Shown here: positions 8,645 to 19,572 of the stretch, in pieces
How the letters are laid out: every line of letters starts with the position of its first letter
Position numbering within the stretch: position 1 is the first letter of the stretch
Assembly: GCA_002270565.1 (NCBI GenBank)
Contig: NQMI01000226.1
Coordinates: 22,582 to 49,292, forward strand
Reading direction: 5' to 3'
DNA from: Stenocarpella maydis
Taxonomy: Eukaryota; Ascomycota; Sordariomycetes; Diaporthales; Diaporthaceae
DNA length: 26,711 nt
Position numbers and translations under genes: made by a program
The notes under the pieces: model-generated
Told to the model about the DNA's origin: nothing
The model's input: the letters and a program-made list of their open reading frames with translations, nothing else
Database searches by the model: none

Positions 8645-10349
8645 CTAGTATCTATCCTATAAATTAAATATAGGTTTCTTTAGCTAATAAAGTTTCTTTA
8701 GCTATTATAAAGTTCCTTAGCTTTTAGGCCTGGATTCCCTATTTTATTTATAAGATTATTAGCTACTTTAGGGGAGTGAATCTTTATACTTTTAATACCA
8801 TTTAATTCTAATTAAAGCTATAGTGCCCTGTTGCTCTTAATAGAGGATTTTGCTATCATATAAAGGCCAGATTTACCCTCCTGAGTTACCTATAGTTAAC
8901 CTAGTAGTAATAAGAGCAGGTATATATAAGGCTGGTCTGATCTCTATACTAAGCTAACTTAATCACCTTAGCTATATCTTAAACCCCCTCCCGGAGTACC
9001 TAATTCAGTAGTAAAGTATGGAACCTCTAGCCTAGCCACATATTCCTAGAAAAGCTACTAAGGGATTTATATTCTTAAGCCTTAGAAATTCATTCTAATT
9101 AAATTTAATAGCATCTAATTAGGGCTTATTTCCTTAAAAAGGATATAAAGAACTAGTATTAAGAAGGTTTAGTAGATCCCAACCGCTTATATTACCTAAA
9201 ACTCTCTTGCCCTTAGATATAGCACCTAAAGGTTTAGCATGCTAATTCCCTAATATAAGTAAACTAAATATAATAAAGCCCTAGTTTAACTAATTAGGCC
9301 CCTCTTTAGTTTTCCCTTTTAAGTTATTGTTATAATATCTAGTTACTTTATTAAATACTATATCTAATATATTATCTAATATTATATAATATTAGGTTAG
9401 GTAATAATAGTGCTAGATGGTATATGCTTCTGCAGGGAGTTAAAGAGATTCCTGCCCTACTAACTGCTGTCCTTCTAATTAGTAAGCTCGGAGCTTCCGC
9501 TAGTATTAGCACCCCCCTGCAGTTAGGATGGCTAGCATTAGCAGCATAAGGGTATTCCAGGTATCTATATTATCCTCTCCTATGAGACTAGCGGTTGAGT
9601 AGCTCCCACCTTTACCTATAATAAGACTTCATAATACTTAATATAACCTTCTATACTAATACCTTTCACTCTAATCATACCTACTTATTCCTATATACAT
9701 CTTAGTAAACTTCAGATAGCACCCATACCCTTATTTCTTCTAAATACACCTAGTATAGAGAAATATTTAATACCTTTAGATAGCACTTGAATCTTACCTC
9801 TTGTAAAGGACCTCTAGTATTAAGAAATATTCAACTTTACTATTACTATAAGGGAGTAATTAGGACCTAACCTATCCTATATGCATCTCTATAGGCCCTA
9901 AATAGCACTTATGCCTTTACTTCTCTTAAATATACTTATTATAGAGAAACATTAAATAATCTCGAATAGCACTTACACCTCACCTCTTTAGCTGTAGCGC
10001 TAGTATAGAGAAACATTTACCTTCATTATTATAGCAAGGGATAAATTAGGACCTATATCTTCTATTTTTCCATTAGAGGATATTCATTCTACTCCCCTAT
10101 CCACTAAAGGTTTGCCCTCTAGAGGAAGGGATCAGGATATAGATAAAGCAAGAGGGCTCTTATTAAAGAAAGGTCCACCTTAAGAACACCGATCTCCTTA
10201 GGAACCTCCCCTACCCTATCTAGGACCTCTAATTAGGAGCGTTATGCTCCTATACCACCTATTTAGGCAACTTCTTAGCCTATTATACCTTTAATGCCCT
10301 TTAGACCTTGCCATTCCTTAATTCTTAAGAGGATATCTATAAAGGCAGG
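8645..10349 (+). other. 5' leader region of element 2, non-coding as seen
   Basis: About 1.7 kb between the 5' LTR and the first gag-like frame. The bases right after the LTR, ctagtatctatcc, could be a degraded primer-binding site (compare the tggtatc-type sites of fungal gypsy elements). No long frame is visible and stops are dense in all frames. A 186-base direct duplication sits at 9689-10060. A leader this long is unusual and may hide a decayed frame or a further insertion. Confidence 0.4.
9689..10060 (+). repeat. Two tandem copies of a 186-base unit with internal sub-repeats
   Basis: Unit 1 (9689-9874) and unit 2 (9875-10060) line up in register, sharing TCCTATATRCATC at their starts and AATTAGGACCTA near their ends. 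Each unit contains two diverged sub-repeats of the form ATAGCACTTA...CTAGTATAGAGAAACATT, at about 9716, 9780, 9902 and 9965. Differences are mostly transitions. No coding role is evident. Confidence 0.7.
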
Positions 10350-11270
10350 TCTGACTAGCTTAATCCTATAGCCCTAGCTTTCTATAGGGATATGGAATAT
10401 TATAGTATTAAGAAGTTTACTAAAGGCTATCTAGAATTTTTACTTTTAAAAGGAACGATAGACTTATTTTGCATTTAGAGATATTAGTCTCTAATTGCTA
10501 ACTGCCCTAAACTTAAGGGTAATATATTTCTTAAGGAACTAAAAAAGATTTAAGACCCTAATCTAGAAACTAAAGTAAATTCCCTCTTTATAATATTAAT
10601 TCCTAAACCTAAACTAGTATTTATTAGTAATAAAACCCAATATAGAGAAACTTTAGAGCCCTTAATTACTATAAATACTATTAAAAGGAAGAGAATAAAT
10701 AAAGATAACCCTAATTAGAATATTAATAATATAATATTTAATGCTAAGCTAGACTTAAAGCTAGTTATTAATTCTAACCTAAGATTATAGATAATTTTTA
10801 ATAAAGAGGAGGTAGTGCTAGAAATATAGTAAGAGACTTCTACTATAGCTGGGGATGGGAAAAGTAAAATGAAGGATAATTTAATTAGTTTAAGCAAGAC
10901 TGAAAAATCAACTAAAGCTAAGCCCAAATAAGGACCCCTGATCCCCTAGACCCCTAAAGCCAAAGCTATAGACGCCATCCTTACTAAAATGCTAATTTTA
11001 AATATTCTCGCATTTAGTAAGACTAATGCTATTTTAATTAGAGAGCTCCTTACTTATAGGGATAATACCTCTCTTAATGAGTAGCCTTTTAAGCCAGTCC
11101 TAGATAGGGATATGCCTTAAGCTATAGGTCCGGGGCTTAGGATAATCTCTGCTTTATTTAAAATTAGATATAAGTAATACTTAAGCTTTAATTAGATATA
11201 TATTATTAGATATAAGGTAAATTTAATATTATTTTAAACTGCTAATATAGTAAACTATAGTTACTATAGA
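10350..11270 (+). pseudogene. gag-like region of element 2
   Basis: Weakly coding-like plus-strand sequence upstream of the protease. Stretches such as YRDMEYYSIKKFTKGYLEF, a lysine/asparagine-rich middle, and KAIDAILTKMLILNI followed by IRELL (about 10950-11055) resemble the region just before the protease in fungal gypsy polyproteins. No zinc knuckle was identified. The frame cannot be followed without stops. The Gag call rests mainly on position. Confidence 0.45.
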
Positions 11271-11640
11271 TTTGTTTATCTAAATATTAGGATTGCTTTA
11301 AAGAGCTATAGGATCCTTCTAGCCCTATTAAATATAGGTGCTAAGATAAATCTTCTTTCTTTATTTTATTGCTACTAGAATAAGTTATTTTATATTTTAC
11401 TCTAAGATATAAACTCTATAGTTTATAATAAGATATTACTTATATTAATTAGAATTATTAAGAAGTAAGTTATATATTAGCTATAAATAGGGATAAAGGG
11501 CTATTTTCTTTAATTTATAAAAATAATATATATAATACTACCTATAATATTTTTTTAGAAATACCTTTCTTTTTAGATATAAATTTAACTTTTAAGTAAT
11601 TAAGGGGGTTTCTTTTTATATATATTACTCTTAATGGGTC
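11271..11640 (+). pseudogene. Retropepsin-like protease remnant of element 2
   Basis: Retroviral-type aspartyl protease domain. ILLALLNIGAKINLLS at about 11312-11361 corresponds to the usual (A)L(L/I)DSGA(E/K)INL(L/I)S active-site block. The catalytic Asp reads Asn and the Ser reads Ile. It follows the gag-like region and precedes RT in the same orientation. Asp-to-Asn is the change G-to-A mutation would give. Dead. Confidence 0.65.
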
Positions 11641-12429
11641 ACAAGTAATATATAAGCTGGAGAGGAGGAACCAGAAGCCCTTCTAGATAGCTATTACTAA
11701 AGGTATAATGGTTCCCTGAAAATATCTTCCTTAGAGGGTAATAATGATCTTCCTTCAGCCAGACTCCTCTAATTAGAGGTAGGTTATAATTAGAGCCTTA
11801 ATAGACCCTCTTAAAGCTAATCTCAGATTATTTAAGGATAATAATATCCTAGGGAGCCTTTTAGATAAGGAAGCTAGAACCCTGGTGCTAAAATTTTTTA
11901 CCTCCTTTCTCTATATCCCTAGGCCTAATATTCTATTAGGTTACTCTAATCAGCAGTCTTTTATTTAGATGGGTGCACCCCAGAGACCTACAACTTGATT
12001 CCAGCCGGACTAAAAAAAGGGGGCAACTACTCCAGCTATTAGGACCCTATATAAAAGGGTAGGGGTAAAAGTCCACCCTATTAATAACTTTCCCTCTAAT
12101 AGTACTATCCCTAAGGGAACTATAAATTGGAAGCCAAGCTATAAGGCTAGGGTCAGGTATCTGATTGATGCTGGTAGAGGAAGCAAATATAACTCATAAA
12201 TTAGACCTAGATTCTCCTCTATTCCAAGGGGGTTATAATTAACGCTAGAGTACCTTTAGTATATTATTATGGGAAACTATAATGGGCTCTCTGATTAGGA
12301 AAAGTTGATATTTACTTACCTCTTGAAGAATAGGGAAGAAGTTTTTATATAGGACTGGTCTTATATCTCCTAGATTAGTATACATATTGTCCCTCCTTAG
12401 TCCATTAAGATAGTTCCTTACTAGGTATA

Positions 12430-15260
12430 CCAAATAAAAACTATTGAGCTCTCTAGAGCATTAAGGGAGACTATTATTAAAATATTAAGGGAGCAAGAAG
12501 CTAGGGGTGTGATTAAAGAATCCCATGCCCCCTACTGAAACTAGTAGTTCCTTATTAAGAAGAAGGATAGTGGCTATTAGTTAATTAATAATGTTTTTAA
12601 GGCTAATTGGGTTATGATTAAAGATGCCTTTATTCCTCTAGCTGCTGATGAGTTTGCTGAGGAGTTTATAATATATCAGGTTTTATTGCTCTTGGACTTT
12701 TTCTTAGGGTATGATTAGATTAAGCTAGAAGAGAAAAGCTGCAATATTACTACCTTTATAACTCTAATTAGGCTATTTCGATAGTGTGGGCTGCCCATGG
12801 GAGCCACGAACTTAGTGGTATAGTTTATAAGATATATGGTTTGCTTGTTTTATAATCTGATTCTGATGGTCTGCTGCTTATTTCTTAATGATATTATAGT
12901 AAAAGGGCTAGAGTCTACCTATAATAATTAGGAGCTTAATGACTTTCCTAAGGTATGGAGGTATATTATAAAGTATATTAAGAACCTTAATAATATGCTT
13001 TTTAATATAGAGCTTGCTAGTGGTGTAATTAATGCTGCTAAATCTAAATGGTATAAAAAGCAGGCTAATATTATGGGTTATATATATAGGACTCTAGGCT
13101 GCTTTCCTATAGATAAGAAGATTGTTAAGATTAAGGAGTAGGAGATCTATAAAAATGTTAGCTAGCTCTAATTATTTCTTAGCTTAATTAATTTTTACTA
13201 GATCTGGATGCTCTTTTATAGAATTATATTATATCTTCTCTTTAATTTGCTAAAGAAGGGTATTCTATTTGTTTGGATTAAAAGCTGCTAGGAAGCTATA
13301 GATGCCCTTAAGTTAATAATTACTTTAAAACCCTACCTTGTGAATATTGATTATAATGGGGGAGAGATTATCCTTATGGTTGATGTAAGCCTGGATAGCT
13401 AGGGTGTCTATCTGATATAGGTGAAAGATGGGGTTTGTTATCCGGTCCGGTATGAGAGTAGCTTATGGATTGCTGCTGAGAAGCTTTATGATGTGATAAA
13501 ATGTGAGTGTTGGGTTGTACTCTATGTAATTAGATGGCTTTAGTTTTATATATATGGAGTTTATTTTATTCTGGAGACTGACTTAAATGTTCTTGTTTGG
13601 TAGTTGAAGGGGTTAGCATTAGATGTTTTTGGGGCCTATATTACTTGATGGCTGGCTGTAATTAGGATATATGACTTTATGGTTAGGTATGTTAAAGGGG
13701 TTGATAATTTGGTTGCTGACTTGCTCTTGAGAAAACCTCTGGGTCCTTTGGATGAGGTGGATAGATAAATTGAAGGGGATATTAAGGAATGGTGTGATGC
13801 TTTTCTTAACTCTGTGATGGCTCTAATACCTTCTGATTAGATGCTATTGCTTGAAGATAGTTATTAGTGGTTAAAGGAATTAAGGGGGATTGTGGATTAC
13901 CTTTATTATGGTATTTTATCTGGTTACCTTTTTGATTGGTAATAGAAGGCTTTTAAGAAGAAAGCTCTTGTGTTTTCCCTTAGGGAAGGAGTGCTCTGGT
14001 GGGAACTTGAGAAAGACCTCCCTAGAAGGAGAGTTATGGATGACCTTAATCTGAGAAAAAGAATTATTAGGAATACTTATGCTCCCCTTAGTTATAGAGG
14101 GAGGGATGCTACCTACTATTGGATTAGAGCGATATACTATTGGAAAGGGATATATATAGATATAGAAAAGGTGATTGCCGGATATTCTAGATATAATAAA
14201 TGGGATATTAGGATCTATAATAATAGAGTAATACCTACTACCCTAGGGCTTCTGTTTTTAAAAATTTATATTAATATTTAGCATTTGCCCTCTAATTAGG
14301 GATGTTAATATCTTGTAGAAGGATATTGTGATCTTATGGGATGGCCTGAGGTAATGGCTTTTAGGGCTGCTGATTTAAAGAATATTAAGTGATTCTTTAT
14401 TAATAAGTTCCTACTTAAATGGGGCTTGCCTATATTAGTGGTTGTAGATAGGGGACCTGAGAACCTTGGAGACTTTACTAAATACCTTAGATACCTTAGG
14501 GTGCATTGGATTAGAATATCTGTATATAATTCTAAGGTGAATAGTGTTGTGGAATATAGCTATTTTAATATTATATTAGCCTTAGGAAAGATGCTGGATG
14601 GGGGTGTGATTAGATGGAAAAAGATCCTTTTTTATGTACTCTTTGCTAATAGGATGTCCTTGAGGCGGTTGCATAAGAAAAGCCCGTTCTACTTGCTTTA
14701 TAGATTTAATTTAGTATTGCCTATTGAAATGAAGATCCCTATTTAGTGGGTTTAAGCCTAGTTACCCCATATAACCTCTAATTAGGTACTAGAATGTTAA
14801 TTGTGCTTATTGCTAGACCTAAAATAAGATATCCTATATGCTTAGGAGTTAGTTGTTGAGTAAAGAAGAAAGGTAGCGGCTAGAGATACTTATTGGGGAT
14901 TCTATAGACCTGAACCTTTTATAAAAGATAACCTTATGCTGGTTGTAAATAAGTAGAGGAAATCTAATTACTTGTTATTCTGGAAGCTAATATATTGATG
15001 GTTCAGGCCTTATATCATTAATGCTATTAAGCCTAATAATGTATATAAGCTGAGGACCCCTAATGGGATTCCTATTAATAGGACCTATCCCCTAATATGC
15101 CTAAAGAAATTTATCTATAAGAGGGGAATTTGGGAGCTAGTGGTGCCTTTTCTTTAGGAGGATAACCCTCCTAAAAGTTAATAAACCGGGAGGAAGCTAT
15201 TAGAGGTAGTCAAATATAATATCTTCCCAGATATACTGGACAACACACTCTATCCCATCA
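12430..15260 (+). pseudogene. pol remnant of element 2: reverse transcriptase, RNase H and integrase
   Basis: RT starts near IELSRALRETI (about 12448) and EARGVIKESHAPY. It continues with FLIKKKDSGY.LINNV, LLLDFFLGYD, CGLPMGATN and the catalytic FLNDIIVKG (about 12878-12905, Asp to Asn). RNase H of the gypsy type follows at about 13340-13760 (GGEIILMVDVSLD, YPVRYESSLW, ILETDLNVLVW, VADLLLRKPLG). Integrase follows with a degraded zinc region (SYRGRDATYYW) at 13970-14281. The core is at 14290-14746 with GWPEVMAFRAADLK, VVVDRGPENLGDF (second catalytic Asp kept at 14447-14449), YNSKVNSVVEYSYF (Glu kept) and RRLHKKSPFYLLYRF. The C-terminal part ends around 15180 (NGIPINRTYPLICLKKF). Two integrase stretches of about 100 codons remain free of stops. 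This is a different gypsy clade from element 1. Confidence 0.85.
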
Positions 15261-15470
15261 CCCCTGATCAGGATAATAATAATTAGTACTAAGACTAGTC
15301 TCTTCTTAACTAGATGGTCCCCTAAGTATAGGCATGCTTGAATATAAATAGCTTATATGATTCAGACTTGTTAGATTTAGCTAATTAAACTTAAAGGATA
15401 ACACTATATATAGATATTCCGCTTATTAACCCTAATAACCCTAAGCTAAAGGAATATAAATTCTAGGATA

Positions 15471-15524
15471 AGATATAAAAAAGTTAAGATATAAAAAAGT
15501 TAAGATATAAAAAAGTTAAGATAA
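15471..15524. repeat. 16-base tandem repeat, three copies
   Basis: The unit AGATATAAAAAAGTTA is repeated three times without change from 15471 to 15518, followed by a partial unit (agataa). It lies between the end of the integrase frame and accessory frame X. Confidence 0.85.
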
Positions 15525-15607
15525 CATTATATCTCTAATCAGATAAGTGTACTTCTTTTAGGACTATATATAAAATAAAAATCATTGGTTCTTGATTTAC
15601 TGCTAAA

Positions 15608-16626
15608 AGAAGTATTGGTAACCTGAAAAACTAGATCTACCCCAGCCTTACCTAACCCTTCTAATCACCTTACAACTATGACTGGAGATCTATAGGCTTG
15701 TACTTGAACTTCCTGGGCATATGTCCGATAATCTCGCTTATAGCATCCGCACAAGTTTCCTTATATCCTATCTTAATAGCTGCCTTAGTATACTTGCCTA
15801 GTAAGAGCTCTAAAGGAGGTATGTTTGGAGGCTTATTAATTAGATTGGGATACACATTAGTAATACAGTTATAACTACTCTTAGAAATCTTTGGCATCTT
15901 AAAATCATAAAGGTAACCCTTAATATAATAGATATAATTAGCGCAAGCATTATTTTGAAATCTTTAGAGTGATTAGTACTTAAAGAAAGGGATTATAATG
16001 GGGATGATGCCTTAGAGAGTTATTTGGTTGCAATTAGCCCCCATCCACTATATATAATAGTTATATGGGTTTGCATTATAACAACTAAAGAAGGTAATAA
16101 GGAGAGCTGGGCCCTAATAAAGGTCATTCCCCTAGCACAGTTGAGATATATACTTCTTATAAGGGCTACTATTTGTGTGCTTAATAAAAACGTTGTTTGG
16201 ACCTCTTTTAATTAGAGTGCTAAGGCAAGACTGCAGGTACTTATAAGCCTCGAAGGCTTTTAGGAAGGAAAAGAATAATTTAAGTAGCTTAGATTTATAT
16301 ATTAAGGAGAGGGTCTATAGGATGTAAAGACCCTTGCTTCTGCTATTAAGGTTGTATATCTTAATATTTATTATAAAGGCCTTATAAAGTAGTAATTTAT
16401 AGACCTGGTTTTATAAAAGGATTGCATTCAGCTGGAAATAAGTATAGATACCCTCTTTATGGATAGGAGGAGGATTATACGTTTTAAAGACCCTAATGAT
16501 AAGAGGCAATTGCTCCTTACCCTTTCCCTTCTCTTCTTGGCTTAATTAAGGAGGAGAAGATATAGTGATAATAAAGCTCATTTGATTAGAGAGGCTTGAT
16601 GGTTTGATGATGAGATTGATGATTAA
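15608..16626 (+). pseudogene. Accessory frame X of element 2, unknown function
   Basis: A single plus-strand frame of about 340 codons, kept in register from about 15608 to a TAA at 16624. It is broken only by stops of the type RIP makes from CAA/CAG/TGG. The sequence looks like real protein: LEIYRLVLELPGHMSDNL near the start, then NTVITTLRNLWHLKI, VAISPHPLYIIVIWV (16024 on), SWALIKVIPLAQLRYIL, and a charged end with DRRRIIRFKDPND and WFDDEIDD. The first ATG in a sensible place is in GHMSDN, but the true start is uncertain. I do not recognise the family. It lies 350 bases after the integrase and 380 bases before the Ulp1-like frame, all on one strand. It could be an accessory protein of the retroelement or part of an older insertion. 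Confidence 0.5.
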
Positions 16627-17005
16627 TAGTTAATAATGCTATTGGGGGGAAGTTAAAGAAAAGGATTAGTAGGGGAAAAGCAACTTTAAATATAAAAAGT
16701 TGGAGAGGGGAGCTCTTATTAGAAGCATTTAAAGTAGCAAAGGTTGCTACCTGGCAGAAAAGGGAAGGAAGTTAAGTGATTTACTAGCTTAAGTAATTTA
16801 CTTATCTTAAGGCTCCCCTTCTGATAAAAGCCTACCTTTCTATTACAACCTCTAACCCAACTACTTCTTCTATAACTACTATACCTTGGCTGATCTCTGA
16901 TTAGCGNAACTATTAACCTCTACCCTTAAAACTTATTATTTCCTCTCTATTACCTAATTTCTCCTTGCCTTAGCACCCTTTTCCCCGGTCTAACTGATTA
17001 GAAAG
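16627..17005 (+). other. Spacer between the two accessory frames
   Basis: About 380 bases. It starts with a triple stop after frame X and ends at the ATG of the protease-like frame. It is pyrimidine-rich before that ATG (16860-16990), as in a fungal 5' UTR or intron. It contains one N at 16907. No gene was recognised. Confidence 0.4.
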
Positions 17006-19040
17006 ATGTCTTCCTTAAGCTAGTAAATGATAAAGAAAGGTGAGGGAAAGAAGAAGGGATCCCTATTAATCTAGTTTACGGCTATTAATAATCTAAAAGG
17101 CCAAGTCAGCCCCATGAATAATCCTGATGCCCCTGTGCTTACTATTGAGTACCCAGACCCTTCTGATTAGGTTAGCCTTAAAGTATGACTTTTAGCGTTG
17201 CCCTTTATTATAAATTTTAATGATATCAACCCTATATGGCAGCTAAGATTTCCCAACCTATATAATATTTGCAATTGAGGAAACTAGGATTGCGGAGCTA
17301 GTATAGATTTAATAAAAGACCCATTTGAAACTAGAATCCTTAATAATAAGTTGGCACTCTCCCAAGCTTTTGATATATTAGATCTTTTGGTGCAACTACT
17401 GTTCTTTTAGAACTAAAAATGGGGGCATAGTGATTATGCGTAGCGGGTGGTGGATATATATTTTGAGGGCATTAATCCCTATCCTTAGTTTAGAGACCCC
17501 CCTGGGTAGAAGAACCTATTTAGCACTTACTATAGCGACTTCCTTATGACTCTTTATGATGCAGAAGGTCTCCTAGCTTAAGAGGCGTGCCTATATACTA
17601 ATTATGTTCTGGGGCTTATTAATTAGCAGCTAATTGATTTTAGCAATCTGGTCTTTATAGTGCTTATAATCTATAATGTTAATAAGGAAACCCCTAGATT
17701 ATAGAGATACTACTTACTAAAGGACAGCTAGAGATTTATCATTCAAGTTATATATACCCCAGGCCATTAGGTATTAAGCATCTTCAACAGGGATACCAAA
17801 TAACTCAGTATAATTAACACTTATCCTAATTAGAGAACTCGTGATAGGATGTACCCCTATATAAGGGACTACATTGCATACTTCCTTACCCTTGGGCTAC
17901 CTGAAGGATTCTCAAAACAGGTATGCATAGCGATCTAAGTGAAGGTTATGCTATAGCTGGGATTAACTGCCTGTGGACTCCTTATAGCTACCTATGTTGC
18001 CTTTTTCTTCTGGGAGAATTATAAAAAGAATAGCTGGGAGTTTAAAGACTGGATTAAGACTAGGCTGCTTGAATCTGCCCCTTCTAGCTTGCCCGCTAAG
18101 AAAGCCTTAGCTCTTATCTAGAGTTTTGCTATCTGATTGGAAATTAATGGATCCGGGCATCCAATTAGGGGCGTTTAGAATACTCTAGTTATTAGCTATA
18201 ATAAGTATAAGAGGCTTATAGCAGGAAAGAATATTATATACTCTTAAGCTGATATTTTAGGGATGAATAAGGAGGAGACCAAGTATTGCGCTATACCTGG
18301 TATAGGATTAGAACCGGGATAAAATCTGCTGGGCTTCCTTATAATAAGATTTAATAAGGCTGATCTTTTAAGGCCTACTGACGTTTGGACTTCCAGGTTG
18401 AGCAAAACTCCTGTTGCCCCTGATAGCTTGAAGAATTGGCTACCTATTCTGATATCTAAGATACCTGGTGCAGCTGTAAAGGATCTGATTATAATATCTG
18501 GGCTTGGACTTCATAAGGATCTGTCTAAGATACCTGAGCCTCTGCCTTAGGTAGATGGGGTATGGATATATGGAGAAGATGGTTTTGAGATACTGAGTGA
18601 AGCAAGAACTGCTTTATAGATGCCTGATTAGAGCAGGGCTGGAATGCTACAGGGTAACCCTATTAAACTTCTCTTGCAGCAGATATTGAAGGCAAGCATT
18701 AGGAATATATCCCCAGGAGGAAATATAAATATAGGTAGGATAACCCCTAAGCGATCGGGTATCTTAAGGTCTTCATTATTATCTCTATCCTCTATTCCAG
18801 CTATGCTACCACTATATTGCCTATTGCCCGCTATAATAAGAGTTATAATGATTTAGGAGTATAATTAGAATGCAAGCAAGTAGGTAGGGATTGAGGAAGC
18901 GAATTGCTAGGTTCCCATGCCGGCGATCAGTGATAGCCATTAATCCTGGGCTTATAAAAAGGCGGCTGAGCAAGAGGAGAAGGATTGCAGACCGAGCATG
19001 CTGCAGCAGAATGAGAGTAGGGATGAGCGAGCTAGAAATT
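17006..19040 (+). pseudogene. Accessory frame of element 2: Ulp1/SENP-like (C48) cysteine peptidase
   Basis: One frame runs from ATG 17006 for about 680 codons with no frameshift. The interruptions are stops of the RIP type. Family C48 peptidases use a His-Asp-Cys triad. Here the frame shows PGH.VLSIF with CAT at 17765-17767; the next codon TAG is a likely mutated Trp, giving the usual HW. It then shows LSIINTYPN with AAC at 17816-17818 where GAC (Asp) is expected, and TACGLLIATYVAFFFW with the Cys codon at 17972-17974. Spacing and order match Ulp1-type domains. The preceding LLAQEACLYTNYVLGLIN resembles the 'WLNDEVIN.YL' helix. The C-terminal third is positively charged, ending in a Glu/Arg-rich stretch. 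The 3' portion recurs at 3123-3896 in the shortened copy. An upstream gap base (N) lies at 16907. The fold assignment is by motif only. Confidence 0.6.
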
Positions 19041-19150
19041 AAGAGCTATAAAGGGTCTAATAGAGCTGAATTCGGGTGGCTTATCTAATTAAAGGAGGAA
19101 AGTGATTTTGGTTGTTTTAAGCGGACTATTGCTTATTCTTTATAATGGTC

Positions 19151-19160
19151 TGGAGAGGGG
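19151..19160 (+). other. Polypurine tract next to the 3' LTR
   Basis: The purine-rich run ggagagggg lies two bases before the TG of the 3' LTR at 19163, where retroelements prime plus-strand DNA synthesis. The reverse copy has the equivalent aaagagggg in the same place (complement of about 3125-3133). Confidence 0.55.
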
Positions 19161-19162
19161 TG

Positions 19163-19572
19163 TGTTCTGGGGTCTAGGGGAACCGGTATGTTTTGGAATC
19201 TGGAGGAAAACCAGCCTTAGTATTCCCCCNNNNCCCCCCCCCCCCCTTTAAGACTATAAGAAGGGGCCTTCCTGTATTACTTTTGAGAAATTTCTAGTCC
19301 TAGAGAATCAATCTTTTTTATACCCTGTAAATTTATATCTATTAGATATATATGTGTGTATTATGAAACTATTTCTTGTGCCCTCTTTTTCTGCCTCTCC
19401 TTTTTAGCACCCTTTATTCCCCTTATATCTCTCCTATCGCGTCAGGGGCTCCTCTTCTTACCTTCCACGCTCCTCTTGGGGTGGTTGCTTGATTAGGGCT
19501 CTGGCAGAACGTGTGCCTTTTTGTGTGTGTGGAGGTTTTGTCCTCTCGCTCTCCCCTCTGGGCCCGTTTTCA
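19163..19572 (+). repeat. 3' LTR of element 2
   Basis: Starts TGTTCTGGGGTC and ends GGGCCCGTTTTCA. It is 410 bases including four Ns (19230-19233) and a C homopolymer (19234-19246) that the other LTR copies lack. It carries the same internal landmarks as the other copies (GGGGCTCCTCTTCTT, GTGTGCCTTTTTGTGTG). The last base abuts a MULE transposase frame that is broken at this point. Confidence 0.85.
19230..19233. other. Ambiguous bases in a C homopolymer
   Basis: NNNN followed by thirteen Cs inside the LTR, where other copies have a short ...CCCCCAAGGC.... This looks like a sequencing or gap-closing artefact and not biology. Confidence 0.8.

Larger units (their letters stand above)
8256..19572 (+). 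mobile_element. Element 2: 11.3 kb LTR retrotransposon with 3' accessory frames
   Basis: Two LTRs of one family in the same orientation (8256-8644 and 19163-19572) bound a region in which every recognisable frame is on the plus strand. The order is long leader, gag-like region, protease, reverse transcriptase, RNase H, integrase, accessory frame X and a Ulp1-like frame. A polypurine tract sits next to the 3' LTR. The pol order PR-RT-RH-IN is that of Ty3/gypsy. The flanking pentamers (GGTAT before, ACATA after) do not match. The left flank is another gypsy element's RT and the right flank is a MULE, so the outer boundaries may have been rearranged or the ends may derive from different insertions. 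All frames are RIP-mutated and dead. Confidence 0.6.

Noticed and set aside
9689..10060. Possible CRISPR-like array
   Set aside because: Units are long, diverged and contiguous without unique spacers; this is a tandem duplication in a fungal retroelement.
10715..10927. Minus-strand hydrophobic frame of 70 codons
   Set aside because: Antisense to the gag-like region; AT-rich codons translate to Ile/Leu/Phe by composition alone.
12245..12433. Minus-strand frame of 62 codons
   Set aside because: Antisense to the pol region of element 2 and without domain signal.
15676..15897. Minus-strand frame of 73 codons without stops
   Set aside because: Antisense to accessory frame X, whose plus-strand frame continues for about 340 codons on both sides; treated as a shadow.
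19230..19246. Long C homopolymer with Ns as a biological feature
   Set aside because: Other LTR copies lack it; most likely a sequencing or gap-filling artefact.
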